Assembly: GCF_021484805.1 (NCBI RefSeq)
Contig: NZ_CP090557.1
Location: 2,058,001-2,122,000 of the forward strand
Direction of reading: 5' to 3'
Source of the DNA: Tellurirhabdus bombi
Lineage (GTDB): Bacteria > Bacteroidota > Bacteroidia > Cytophagales > Spirosomataceae
DNA: 64,000 bases
This document shows, one piece after another, positions 1 through 7,899 of the stretch (position 1 is its first letter; the number at the start of each line of letters is the position of its first letter). The notes under the pieces were generated by a model, which was given only the letters and a program-made list of their open reading frames with translations, was not told the DNA's origin and did not search any database. The position numbers and the translations under genes are program-made.

Positions 1-1
1 A

Positions 2-964
2 GTCATCGGCATCGTACTGGGAGTTATGGCGGCTAAGGCGTTGGTTCTGGCCACGTTGGGTAAGGTGTTTAAGTTGCAGACGGATCAGAATTTGCTGTTT
101 TCGCTGGGACTTTGCCAGGTGGGTGAATTTGCCTTCGTTCTATTTTCCTTTGCTACGCAAAACGGAATTTTGTCGCAGGAAGTAGTTGATTTGATGACGG
201 CGGCGGTGGCCATCAGCATGGGGTTGACGCCCCTGATTTTTCTGGCGAACGAAAAGCTGTTGCTACCCCGGTTGGGCACCAAAGAGGCCGTGGATAAAGA
301 GCAGGATCACATTGAGGAGCACAATACCGTAATTGTAGCTGGTTTTGGGCGATACGGTAACATTGTCGGTCGGTTTCTGCGCGCGAATAACATTGGAACG
401 ACCGTCTTGGATTTTGATTCGGACCGGGTGGATACGCTGCGAAAATTAGGGATCAAAGTCTATTACGGGGATGCATCACGCTACGACCTGTTGAAATCGG
501 CAGGGGCCGAAAAAGCCAAATTGATGGTCATTGCGCTTGATTCACCCGAAAAAGCGCTGGACTTGGTCGAAACCGCCCGGAAACATTTTCCGAACCTGAA
601 ACTGCTGGTGAGGGCTGCCGACCGGGATGATGCCTACGAATTGCTGGATGTGGGGATCGACCATGTTTACCGCGAAACCCTTGATAGTTCGTTGCGCATG
701 GGCGTTGATGCCATGACGTTGCTGGGCTTCCGGGCGTATCATTCGCAACGGGCCGCGCGGCTCTTTCTGAAACACGACGAGCGGAGCATGAGCGAGTTAG
801 CTGCCCTTCGCCACGACCGGAAGCAATATTTCAGCAGTGCCCGCCAACGCATTGAGGATCTGGAAGAATTAATCAAATCCGATAGCTCTAACCGCTGGTT
901 GAAAGATGTGGGCGACGGCTGGGACGCGGAGTCATTGCGTAAAGAAGCCAACCAGCAGCGGTAA
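2..964 (+). CDS. Kef-type monovalent cation:proton antiporter (CPA2), 3' part
   Basis: The reading frame is open from base 2, so the start lies outside the window and only the C-terminal 321 residues are visible. They begin in hydrophobic membrane helices that match the end of a CPA2 (KefB/KefC-like) exchanger core. A cytoplasmic Rossmann regulatory domain of the TrkA-N/RCK type follows, with the dinucleotide-binding motif VIVAGFGRYGNIVGRFL and an acidic residue at the end of the next strand (TVLDFDSD). The last 80 residues are charged and helical. The family exchanges K+ or Na+ for protons under control of NAD(H) or thiol adducts. The first in-frame ATG (base 26) is internal to a helix and is not the start. 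The ion is not determined. Confidence 0.88.
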   Translation, partial: VIGIVLGVMAAKALVLATLGKVFKLQTDQNLLFSLGLCQVGEFAFVLFSFATQNGILSQEVVDLMTAAVAISMGLTPLIFLANEKLLLPRLGTKEAVDKEQDHIEEHNTVIVAGFGRYGNIVGRFLRANNIGTTVLDFDSDRVDTLRKLGIKVYYGDASRYDLLKSAGAEKAKLMVIALDSPEKALDLVETARKHFPNLKLLVRAADRDDAYELLDVGIDHVYRETLDSSLRMGVDAMTLLGFRAYHSQRAARLFLKHDERSMSELAALRHDRKQYFSSARQRIEDLEELIKSDSSNRWLKDVGDGWDAESLRKEANQQR

Positions 965-994
965 TTTTGTGGTGCATCAGCCGGGCAGAAATCG

Positions 995-1002
995 TACTTT
1001 TG
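995..1002 (+). promoter_or_regulatory. TAnnTTTG promoter -7 element before murI
   Basis: TACTTTTG matches the Bacteroidota -7 consensus TAnnTTTG and ends only 4 bases before the murI ATG at 1007. If used, transcription would begin at or next to the start codon. A good -33 TTTG at the usual 17-19 base spacing is not seen; the nearest TTTG (966-969) lies 25 bases upstream. Confidence 0.4.
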
Positions 1003-1006
1003 TCCT

Positions 1007-1828
1007 ATGTCTTACCAACCCATTGGCGTATTCGATTCGGGCTACGGCGGCCTGACGGTCCTGAAATCCCTGGTCGGAAAACTGCCCCAGTACGATTATA
1101 TTTATCTGGGCGACAATGCCCGTACTCCCTACGGTACGCGCTCGTTTGATACGGTGTACCAATATACGCTGGAATGCGTGCAGCACCTTTTCCGCAAGGG
1201 TTGCCAACTGGTGATTTTAGCCTGTAACACGGCTTCGGCGAAGGCCTTACGCAACATTCAGCAACTGGATTTGCCGCATATCGCGCCGGAGCGTCGGGTG
1301 CTGGGCGTGATCCGACCTACCACGGAAGTGATCGGCCATTATACGAAAACAGGCCATGTTGGCATCCTGGCAACGCGGGGAACCGTTACGTCGGAATCGT
1401 ATTTAGTGGAAATCGAGAAGTTTTTTCCGGAACTAACCGTTTTTCAGGAGGCCTGTCCCATGTGGGTGCCGCTGGTCGAAAACGGGGAATACCAGAGTGC
1501 CGGAGCCGACTATTTTGTGCAGCAGCACATCGACCATCTGATGCGGCAGTCGCCGGACATTGATACATTGCTTTTGGCTTGTACGCACTACCCATTACTA
1601 TTACCAAAAATTCGCAAAGTCGTTCCTGAATCCATCACAATCTTAAGCCAGGGCGACATTGTAGCTACCAGCTTAACCGACTACCTGCGGCGTCATCCCG
1701 ACATGGATGCGCAGTGCAGCAAAGGCGGAACGCTTCAGTTTTACACGACCGATTCACCCACGGAGTTTGGACGGCAGGCGGGCGTTTTCTGGGGCGAGCC
1801 TGTCGAAGCGGAATGGTTAAAACTATAG
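1007..1828 (+). CDS. murI: Glutamate racemase
   Basis: Converts L-glutamate to D-glutamate for peptidoglycan stem peptides in the cytoplasm. The 273-residue protein has the full family signature: N-terminal GVFDSGYGGLTVLKSL with the catalytic-site Asp/Ser, the first catalytic cysteine in LACNTASA (C73), and the second in LLACTHYPLL (C192), followed by the Asp/His-containing C-terminal half. Length is normal. The start at 1007 places the GVFDSG motif at residue 7, as usual. It follows the antiporter by 42 bases and is followed by a strong hairpin, so it is probably a single-gene transcript. Confidence 0.95.
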   Translation: MSYQPIGVFDSGYGGLTVLKSLVGKLPQYDYIYLGDNARTPYGTRSFDTVYQYTLECVQHLFRKGCQLVILACNTASAKALRNIQQLDLPHIAPERRVLGVIRPTTEVIGHYTKTGHVGILATRGTVTSESYLVEIEKFFPELTVFQEACPMWVPLVENGEYQSAGADYFVQQHIDHLMRQSPDIDTLLLACTHYPLLLPKIRKVVPESITILSQGDIVATSLTDYLRRHPDMDAQCSKGGTLQFYTTDSPTEFGRQAGVFWGEPVEAEWLKL

Positions 1829-1834
1829 GTAAGT

Positions 1835-1993
1835 TCAGGGCGGCGAAGTGGCTGCTTCGCCGCCCTTTGGTCCATAAAAAAGAACCCAGGTGCTGAAATC
1901 GTCGGTAAAGTTTTCGAAGCGGTGTACTACCCCGGCGGGAACAAACAGCACATCACCGGGTCGGAAACGGGTCGTACTGGTACCAGCTGGATC
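1835..1993 (-). pseudogene. Remnant of a cupin-domain protein (C-terminal end only)
   Basis: On the minus strand 52 codons stay open from 1993 to the stop at 1835-1837. They encode a typical second half of a small cupin: RFRPGDVLFVPAGVVHRF, then ENFTDDFSTWVLFYGPKGGE. The PGDVLFVPAG turn and the metal-type histidine in VVHRF are well preserved. An in-frame TAA (minus strand, 1994-1996) closes the frame upstream, and the expected N-terminal half (GxxxxxHxH...) is not present because the Crp-like gene occupies that place on the other strand. It is therefore read as a gene fragment left by rearrangement. It has no recognisable start codon. Confidence 0.6.
1838..1865 (+). terminator. Hairpin terminator after murI
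   Basis: An 11-bp perfect GC-rich stem (GGGCGGCGAAG / CTTCGCCGCCC) with a 6-base loop begins 10 bases after the murI stop. Only a short TTT follows. The hairpin lies inside the end of the minus-strand cupin remnant. Confidence 0.6.
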
Positions 1994-2032
1994 TTAAATC
2001 CCGATAAACTTCTGTCTAAAAAGCTTGTCTTA

Positions 2033-2623
2033 ATGAAGGATGTAAGCGTAAACAAGCTGCTGGACCAGATTGTGCAGTTAAACAGAGAACTAACGCCAGC
2101 GGATTTGGCGCAGGGAAGTCGCTTGTTTCAGAAACTGGAATTCGAAGCAAATGAGGTTTTGTTGCAAGCGGGTCAGGTTTGTCGGCATCTGTATTTTCTG
2201 GACGAAGGCCTAATTCGCTGCCACACGTTTGCGGATGACCGGACGCTTTGGTGCGAGTTTGAGAATACGTTTTTCATGAGTCCGAGAAGTTTTTTTCAGC
2301 AGGTTCCTTCCCGCGAAATACTAACATTTCTGGAGCCGAGTCGGGTTTACGCCATTCGTTATCAGGACTTGAACGAGCTTTATCAAACTAATCCTCGCTG
2401 GGCGGTGTGGGGTGTCCGGTTCATGGAGCGGGAATACCAAAAGCTGGAGTCTATCTACCAGTTGCTGTTCTACAAAGATGCTTCCGAACGATACGAAGAA
2501 TTGCTGGCAGCCCGCCCCGACGTAACCCAGCGCGTTCCTCTGCATTACATCGCTTCGTTTCTAGGCGTATCGCCGATTTCTTTGAGCCGTATTCGGGCGG
2601 GGAAACAGAAAAAACGATTTTAA
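2033..2623 (+). CDS. Crp/Fnr-family transcriptional regulator
   Basis: A 196-residue regulator with an N-terminal cyclic-nucleotide-binding-like beta-roll (about residues 25-125, including the jelly-roll stretch around LLQAGQVCRHLYFLDEGLIRC) and a C-terminal helix-turn-helix (about 150-190, ending in the recognition helix around SFLGVSPISLSRIRAG). This is the compact Crp type common in Bacteroidota. The cNMP-contact RxS motif of true CRP is not seen, so the ligand is unknown. The frame continues upstream to 1922, but that part overlaps the antisense cupin fragment and has no family similarity; ATG 2033 starts a normal-length protein. The target is unknown; an SDR gene lies downstream. Confidence 0.85.
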   Translation: MKDVSVNKLLDQIVQLNRELTPADLAQGSRLFQKLEFEANEVLLQAGQVCRHLYFLDEGLIRCHTFADDRTLWCEFENTFFMSPRSFFQQVPSREILTFLEPSRVYAIRYQDLNELYQTNPRWAVWGVRFMEREYQKLESIYQLLFYKDASERYEELLAARPDVTQRVPLHYIASFLGVSPISLSRIRAGKQKKRF

Positions 2624-2697
2624 CAAATGTTAAGGTAGTTGTCGGCTCCAACGACCAGTTTTGTTCTAAACAAACTGCTTTATTGCGTTACCAGGAG

Positions 2698-2719
2698 GAC
2701 CAGCCACCGGTGGCTGGTC
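2698..2719. repeat. 22-bp perfect palindrome
   Basis: GACCAGCCACCGGTGGCTGGTC is its own reverse complement and lies 75 bases after the Crp-like stop. As RNA it would fold with a very tight loop; a T-rich stretch follows about 10 bases later (TGTATTTTT). It could be the terminator of the Crp-like gene or a site for a dimeric DNA-binding protein. Confidence 0.6.
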
Positions 2720-2838
2720 TGTTCATTGTATTTTTGCTGCTAGGTATCTACGCGCTCAAAATTCTGGCGCTGGCAGGGCTTTTCCTCAGTCTGTTTGCCA
2801 TTAAACTGTTACTTGCTTTCGCTTTACGCAGTAAATAA
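2710..2838 (+). CDS. Possible 42-residue hydrophobic peptide
   Basis: From GTG 2710 the frame encodes a nearly all-hydrophobic peptide (LFIVFLLLGIYALKIL, then a second LFLSLFAIKLLLAFAL stretch) ending in LRSK, which would form two short membrane helices. An AGGAGG lies at 2693-2698, 11 bases upstream. It ends 12 bases before the next gene. No ATG is available and the start overlaps the palindrome, so coding status is doubtful. I do not recognise a family. Confidence 0.3.
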   Translation: MAGLFIVFLLLGIYALKILALAGLFLSLFAIKLLLAFALRSK

Positions 2839-2850
2839 ACGGTCAACACG

Positions 2851-3600
2851 ATGTCGAAGAAACCCATACTAATCACGGGCGGCAGCCGGGGAATTGGCGC
2901 CGCTACCGCTTACCTGGCTGCCGAAAAAGGCTATGCGGTCTGCATCAATTACCTGAAAAATCAGAAAGCCGCTGCAAAGGTCGTTGATACCATTCGGCAG
3001 AAAGGCGGTGAAGCGGTGGCTTATGCCGCGGATGTCTCCGTGGAATCCGAAGTCGTGGCGCTTTTTCAGCAGCTTGATCGGACCTTCGGGCCAGTTCAGG
3101 CTTTGGTTAATAATGTGGGTATTCTGGAGCGGCAAATGCGATTGGAAGAAATGAGCGCCGAGCGGTTAAACCGACTTTTTCAAAATAACATTGTCAGTGC
3201 TTTCTTGTGTGCGCGGGAAGCGGTTAAACGCATGTCGACCAAATACGGCGGAAGGGGCGGAGCCATTGTCAATGTCTCTTCCATTGCGGCTCGTACGGGT
3301 TCACCCGGCGAATACGTCGATTATGCCGCCTCAAAAGGCGCGATGGACAGTCTAACGCTGGGGCTATCGAAAGAGGTAGCCGAGGAAGGTATTCGGGTGA
3401 ATAGCGTAAGGCCGGCCTTTATTTATACGGATATCCACGCCAGTGGCGGAGAGCCTGACCGGATCGAACGCGTTAAAGACTCGGTGCCCATGAAGCGGGG
3501 CGGCCAGCCTGATGAAGTAGCCCGTGCTATTTTGTGGTTATTGTCCGACGAAGCCTCCTATTCAACAGGCATTTTTATTGATGTCACGGGCGGACGATAG
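2851..3600 (+). CDS. SDR-family NAD(P)-dependent oxidoreductase
   Basis: Classical short-chain dehydrogenase of 249 residues. The cofactor loop TGGSRGIGAATA lies at residues 9-20, the NNVG structural motif near residue 88, and catalytic Ser in VNVSSIAA together with YAASK (Tyr-x-x-x-Lys) near 155-163. The C-terminal VTGGR ending is typical of the 3-oxoacyl-ACP reductase/glucose-dehydrogenase-like group. An asparagine follows the first beta-alpha-beta unit (CINYLKN), which may suggest NADP preference; this is inference. The substrate cannot be told from sequence. It is separated from the second SDR gene by 118 bases and is not clearly co-transcribed with it. Confidence 0.85.
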   Translation: MSKKPILITGGSRGIGAATAYLAAEKGYAVCINYLKNQKAAAKVVDTIRQKGGEAVAYAADVSVESEVVALFQQLDRTFGPVQALVNNVGILERQMRLEEMSAERLNRLFQNNIVSAFLCAREAVKRMSTKYGGRGGAIVNVSSIAARTGSPGEYVDYAASKGAMDSLTLGLSKEVAEEGIRVNSVRPAFIYTDIHASGGEPDRIERVKDSVPMKRGGQPDEVARAILWLLSDEASYSTGIFIDVTGGR

Positions 3601-3718
3601 CGCTGAATCGACAGGCCAACCAGATCGCCTTTAATCCCAGCTACTTGATTTTTAAACAACTATTCTATTGGCTGGTTAGATAGACTGACAGTAATCATTC
3701 ATCTAACCGCATAAAAAT

Positions 3719-4810
3719 ATGAGTATAGGTGCAGGCAAAACAGCCCTGATTACGGGTGCCTCCAGTGGAATAGGTCATGAATTGGCCAAACTTTTTGCAA
3801 AAGATGGCTACAACCTGGTTCTTGTGGCCCGTAGTGAAGAAAAATTAGGGCAGCTTGGCGGCGAGCTCTGGGATACACATGGTGTAGAAACAACCGTTAT
3901 TGCCAAGGATTTGTCGGAAGAAGATGCCGCCCTTGATGTATATAATCAGGTCAAAGAAAAAGGAATCACGGTTGATGTGCTGGTCAATGACGCAGGCGTC
4001 GGCTTATACGGCATGTTTGCCACCGAAACGGATTGGGAAAAAGAAAAAGCCCTGATCCACCTGAATGTGCTGACAACCACCGAGATGACCAAGCTTTTCC
4101 TGAAAGATATGGTGGCTCGGAATGAAGGAAAAATTCTGAACCTGGCCTCGCTGGTATCGGTAACGCCAATGCCGCTTATGGCCGTCTACGCTGCCACAAA
4201 AGCCTATGTGCTAAGCTTCACGCAGTCGTTGATTAATGAGTTGAAAGACACCAACGTAACCGTTACCGCGCTCATGCCGAATGCGACGGATACGGACTTC
4301 TTCAACAAAGCGGGTGCGCAAAATACGAAGGTGACCGAGCAGTTGGATAACGCAGCGATGGTGGCCAAAGATGGTTACACCGCCCTGATGAAGGGCAGCA
4401 GCAAGGTGATTCCAGGTGGGCTGGTTAACAAAGGCTACGAAATTATGTCGTATCTCGCCCCGCACGAAGCAACGGCAGCGATGATGCGGAAAAATATGGA
4501 GCCAAAAGCCGAGCCAAAATCAGAGGAAGATAAATCAGCCGTCTGGACCTGGGGAATCGGACTGGCCGTTCTCGCCGTAGCTGGCGTGGCATTGGCCGTT
4601 GCGTACAACAACACGACGCCTGCCGATCGGGTGCGGTATCGCTACAAAGCAGGTAAGTTAAAAGCAGGTCTGGCCTCCAAGACAAAAGGTGCTTATAGCG
4701 ACGCAGAAGACGTTGTAAACCATGGCTGGGAGAACGTTAAGGATGTATTAGCGAATGCCAAAGATCTGGTATCAAATGCCAAGGATGTGGTTAAACACGC
4801 CATGAATTAA
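3719..4810 (+). CDS. SDR oxidoreductase with C-terminal membrane anchor and helical tail
   Basis: Residues 1-260 are a short-chain dehydrogenase of the DltE/YqjQ-like type: TGASSGIGHELAKLFA at 12-27, NDAGVG, catalytic Ser in NLASLVSV and YAATK. Unlike ordinary members, which stop near residue 265, this 363-residue protein continues with an acidic/lysine linker, one clear transmembrane helix (about 276-297) and a basic amphipathic tail whose last 40 residues repeat the pattern VKDVLANAKDLVSNAKDVV. The tail recalls YtxH- or apolipophorin-like stress proteins. The enzyme would thus sit at the inner face of the cytoplasmic membrane. Substrate is unknown. A strong bidirectional terminator follows at once. 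Confidence 0.82.
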   Translation: MSIGAGKTALITGASSGIGHELAKLFAKDGYNLVLVARSEEKLGQLGGELWDTHGVETTVIAKDLSEEDAALDVYNQVKEKGITVDVLVNDAGVGLYGMFATETDWEKEKALIHLNVLTTTEMTKLFLKDMVARNEGKILNLASLVSVTPMPLMAVYAATKAYVLSFTQSLINELKDTNVTVTALMPNATDTDFFNKAGAQNTKVTEQLDNAAMVAKDGYTALMKGSSKVIPGGLVNKGYEIMSYLAPHEATAAMMRKNMEPKAEPKSEEDKSAVWTWGIGLAVLAVAGVALAVAYNNTTPADRVRYRYKAGKLKAGLASKTKGAYSDAEDVVNHGWENVKDVLANAKDLVSNAKDVVKHAMN

Positions 4811-4826
4811 TTACGAATTCACTAAG

Positions 4827-4862
4827 AAAAGGGCCAATTCTTCTTGTAGAATTGGCCCTTTT
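4827..4862. terminator. Bidirectional terminator between convergent genes
   Basis: Perfect 15-bp stem AAAAGGGCCAATTCT / AGAATTGGCCCTTTT with a 6-base loop (TCTTGT). It is A-rich on the left and T-rich on the right, so it can work for both the SDR gene (plus) and the minus-strand membrane-protein gene ending at 4863. Confidence 0.9.
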
Positions 4863-5462
4863 TTAATGTAGCTGTTGCTGTAGCTTCTTTAGGTTATCAA
4901 TGATTTCTTCCAGGCGCCGGTACTCTTTTTGGATGGTTCGACGACCCAGGACAAAATGCGCAAATAGAATCCAGGCTAAAGTCACCACCCAGATCAATAC
5001 TTGATAGAAAGTGGAAAAATAGCGCAGAATTTCGATGTAGTAGCCCGCCAGCGCAATACCAAGCGCCAGCGAATACAGCGGCGTGTTAATTTTGATTTGT
5101 TGCTGCCGAAAACGATAGTATTCTTCCCACTGCTGCAAATGCTCGGTAGCTGGTGCCGCCACGTTGAAACGCCGCAGACGCCGATAAATAGTAAAGCAAA
5201 TCAACACCTGCGCCAAGCAGACCAGGCAGATCATAAGGATGGCGGCATACGTAAGCTTCGATTGAAACTGAATGCTGCTGAAAAAGCCCAGCCAAAGGAT
5301 GAACAATGCCGTGAGTGTCAGAGTAACAATGGCCTTTAACTGGCTCCGCTCCAAATGACGTTGGTGCGACTGCGTGGACTTTTTCAGGGCAGATGAATCT
5401 ATTTTGGGGGGCGTTGGCGTTTCCTGCTGCCAAAGCTTTTTCAGGTTTTCAAAGTCTTCCAT
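4863..5462 (-). CDS. Membrane protein paired with an ECF sigma factor (putative anti-sigma partner)
   Basis: A 199-residue protein with a charged N-terminus (EDFENLKKLWQQE), then two pairs of hydrophobic helices (around residues 40-85 and 120-165) and a charged coiled C-terminal tail (RRLEEIIDNLKKLQQQ). The start chosen, ATG 5462, overlaps the end of the sigma gene by 14 bases; an in-frame ATG at 5480 is less likely. The overlap and order sigma-then-membrane protein are typical of sigma/anti-sigma pairs. No zinc anti-sigma motif (HxxxCxxC) is visible, so the anti-sigma role rests on position alone. I do not recognise a named family. Confidence 0.75.
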   Translation of the reverse strand: MEDFENLKKLWQQETPTPPKIDSSALKKSTQSHQRHLERSQLKAIVTLTLTALFILWLGFFSSIQFQSKLTYAAILMICLVCLAQVLICFTIYRRLRRFNVAAPATEHLQQWEEYYRFRQQQIKINTPLYSLALGIALAGYYIEILRYFSTFYQVLIWVVTLAWILFAHFVLGRRTIQKEYRRLEEIIDNLKKLQQQLH

Positions 5463-5943
5463 AGCGGTTATAGAGTTCACTAAGTTGCTGCTTGATTCGA
5501 TGAATTTTCACGCGCAGATTTCCTTCCGAGATGCCGACAATCTGCGCAATTTCGACGTAAGGCGTATCTTCGAGCACAAAACCGATAATCAGGCGATCCG
5601 TTTCGGCGAGTTGGCTGATGCATTTATACAAGGTGCTGATTTGGTTTTCGCGCTCGTCTTTTTCGTCGGCAATGCCCTCCGCGTGGCGTTCGGTCAGTTC
5701 AGCAGTTGGTCGTGATTTGGCGGTTCGGAGGTGGTAAAGGCAGGTATTGGCCGCGATGCGGTACAGCCACGTACTAAGCTGCGAATCACCTTTGAAGCGA
5801 GACAGGTTTTCCCAGGCTTTTACAAACGTCTCCTGAACCAGATCCTGCGCCTGCTGATAGTCCCCCGTATACCCCAGGCACAGTTTCAGCACCTTGGGGT
5901 AATAGGTTTCGTAGAAAGCGTCGAATTGAATGATAGGGGACAT
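5449..5943 (-). CDS. ECF-type RNA polymerase sigma factor
   Basis: A 164-residue group 4 sigma factor. Region 2 spans about residues 8-75, with the core-binding and -10 melting stretch (AQDLVQETFVKAWENL, then STWLYRIAANTCLYHLR). Region 4 covers 105-160 with the helix-turn-helix YVEIAQIVGISEGNLRVKIHR. Length is normal for minimal ECF factors without extra domains. The downstream membrane protein overlaps its 3' end. It starts 4 bases from the stop of the upstream hydrolase gene, so the three may share a transcript. The stimulus and regulon cannot be deduced. Confidence 0.92.
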   Translation of the reverse strand: MSPIIQFDAFYETYYPKVLKLCLGYTGDYQQAQDLVQETFVKAWENLSRFKGDSQLSTWLYRIAANTCLYHLRTAKSRPTAELTERHAEGIADEKDERENQISTLYKCISQLAETDRLIIGFVLEDTPYVEIAQIVGISEGNLRVKIHRIKQQLSELYNRYGRL

Positions 5944-5947
5944 TGAG

Positions 5948-6799
5948 TTATAAGCTACTCAAAAATTGATCGATTTGCTGATAAAACCACTGCGGATCGT
6001 CATACATAATAAAGTGTTTGGTCGAAGCTACCGCGATGGATTTATTGGGGAGCGCCTGGTATTGCTGGCCTAAAATACGCTCCGACGTTTCTTTGCTGTT
6101 AAAGTACAGACTACCCAGAACCAGCGTTGGCGCGGTGATGCGGGCCAGATCCCGCCGCAGATCAGTCGTGCTCATTTCCACAATCGTATAGCCCAGCGTT
6201 CTGCGGTCGCTTAGCGCCGACCAGTGCGCAATCTGTCGGGCCCGGGCCGTATCGTTTACTTGCGTCAGCATGGCGCGCGCCTGGTTTTTCTCGAAAGAAG
6301 AATCCGGCAGATTGACAAAGTTCTGTGCCACCGCCTCGGCGTTGTACATCGGAAGTTTACGCAGTGAATCAGCCTTGACGTTAGGATTCATCATGGACGA
6401 GATGAACGGGACACCATCGACGCAGATTATTTTCGAAAATAAACCAGGCTCAGTGCTGCCCACCCACAAACTCATAAAAGCACCCAGGCTGTGCCCGATC
6501 AGGATTGGCTTTTGTAATTTCTTCGCTTTAGTGTAGGCAATAACCTGATCTCGAACCGTTTGCAAAATTGGCTTTTCGATGGCCGGAACGCCCGCAAAGC
6601 CGGCTAGGGTCAGGACGTGACATTCGTAGCGATTTTTCAGGCGATTCACGGTTTCGTCCCAGACTTCGCCGCTGCACGAGTACCCGGGAATCAGGATGAT
6701 GGGCTGACCTTTGCCCGTCACGGTGACTTTAAATGCGTTTTGCTGGGCGTATCCTAACTGAGCGATCAATAAAAAGAAACACAAAATGAGCTTTTTCAT
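5948..6799 (-). CDS. Secreted alpha/beta hydrolase
   Basis: A 283-residue alpha/beta-hydrolase-fold protein with an N-terminal signal peptide (KKLILCFFLLIAQLGYAQ, cleavage after about residue 18). The oxyanion-hole strand is VILIPGYSCSGEVW-like (ILIPGYSCSG), the nucleophile elbow is IGHSLGAF (Ser in G-H-S-L-G), and the C-terminal catalytic His is in ASTKHFIMYDDP. It is most likely periplasmic or outer-membrane associated and may be an esterase or aminopeptidase-like hydrolase; the substrate is unknown. It ends 4 bases before the sigma gene on the same strand and may be the promoter-proximal gene of that operon. Confidence 0.85.
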   Translation of the reverse strand: MKKLILCFFLLIAQLGYAQQNAFKVTVTGKGQPIILIPGYSCSGEVWDETVNRLKNRYECHVLTLAGFAGVPAIEKPILQTVRDQVIAYTKAKKLQKPILIGHSLGAFMSLWVGSTEPGLFSKIICVDGVPFISSMMNPNVKADSLRKLPMYNAEAVAQNFVNLPDSSFEKNQARAMLTQVNDTARARQIAHWSALSDRRTLGYTIVEMSTTDLRRDLARITAPTLVLGSLYFNSKETSERILGQQYQALPNKSIAVASTKHFIMYDDPQWFYQQIDQFLSSL

Positions 6800-7033
6800 G
6801 GCTTGAATGAGTTGAATGTTATTGGTTGCCGCGCATTAGGGCCCTGTCTGCTGCGGTAATTTGTCCTTTGGATGCAGCCGTAAGTTGATTGTTACAGAAG
6901 AATTAAAAAAAAGTGAAATAATCGTCGTCACCGTTGGTAGGTGAGGAAAGTGCCCATTCAAAAAACGAGTACCGTAACGAACCTATTTACTTAAAAATCA
7001 ATTCTAAAATTAGATGTATATACATGAATTAGT

Positions 7034-7894
7034 ATGTCGAAACGATCCATAAAAAAGATAATCAAGCCACAACCGCAACGCATTGGCCCTTTAACCATGC
7101 ATCAACCGCTACCCACGGCAGAGTTGACGCAGCTAGATCCTTTTTTGTTGTTGCACCACCACGGGCCGCAGCAATTTCCGGCGCGCAACGCGGGTTTGCC
7201 TTTTGGGCCGCACCCGCACCGGGGGTTTGAAACGGTGACATTTATTTACGAAGGCGACGTGAAACACCGGGACAGCAGCGGTTTTTCGAGCACCATCCAG
7301 CGCGGAGGTGTTCAGTGGATGACCACCGGGCGGGGGTTGGTGCACTCGGAGGCATCGTCGGAGCAGTTCAAAGAGCAGGGTGGCGCGGTTGAGCTGATTC
7401 AGCTTTGGACCAACTTACCGGCAAAGGTCAAAATGATTGAGCCGCACTATGTGGGTTTGCAGGAGGCTGAGATTCCTACGGTTACGCTGGACGAGGGGAA
7501 CGTGACAGTTGCCGTTACATCTGGAACCTGGGAAGGGGTAGCGGGTGCTGTTCAACCTGTTTACGACGTTGAGCTGGCCAATGTGACGCTCGCGACCAAC
7601 GGGACCTTTACCCGCCAGATTCCCGCCGAACGCAACATTCTGTTTTATGTGCTGAACGGCGCCGTTGTTGTGAACGGGCAGGAAGTGAGCGGTCGCGCGC
7701 TGGTTGTTTTCGGAAACGACGGCACGGAGCTGGAAGTACGCGCTACGGCAGATACGCGGATTCTGCTTGGCTCGGCTGAACCAATCAACGAGCCGGTCGT
7801 ATCGCATGGCCCTTTTGTGATGAATACGCAGGAGGAAATTAAACAAGCCATTTACGATTACCAAACGGGTCGAATGGGTGTTTTGGACGCATAA
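7034..7894 (+). CDS. Pirin-family bicupin protein
   Basis: A 286-residue protein with the pirin N-terminal cupin: the metal ligands lie in FGPHPHRGFETVTFI (two His), later His in VKHRDSSG and the Glu/His pair in GRGLVHSE, all conserved. The C-terminal cupin is recognisable around residues 175-255 but lacks metal ligands, as usual. Bacterial pirins are iron proteins; some have quercetinase activity and some regulate metabolic enzymes. Which applies here is unknown. The gene stands alone between a 234-base upstream gap and a strong terminator. The upstream region has no convincing TAnnTTTG element. Confidence 0.92.
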   Translation: MSKRSIKKIIKPQPQRIGPLTMHQPLPTAELTQLDPFLLLHHHGPQQFPARNAGLPFGPHPHRGFETVTFIYEGDVKHRDSSGFSSTIQRGGVQWMTTGRGLVHSEASSEQFKEQGGAVELIQLWTNLPAKVKMIEPHYVGLQEAEIPTVTLDEGNVTVAVTSGTWEGVAGAVQPVYDVELANVTLATNGTFTRQIPAERNILFYVLNGAVVVNGQEVSGRALVVFGNDGTELEVRATADTRILLGSAEPINEPVVSHGPFVMNTQEEIKQAIYDYQTGRMGVLDA

Positions 7895-7899
7895 ATCAC

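Noticed and set aside
1922-2032. Longer N-terminus for the Crp-like regulator.
   Set aside because: The extra codons are antisense to the cupin remnant and unlike any Crp N-terminus.
2407-2697. Upstream part of a long frame that ends with the hydrophobic peptide at 2838.
   Set aside because: It lies in another frame of the Crp-like gene and shows no protein-like sequence; only the 3' part is kept as a weak candidate.
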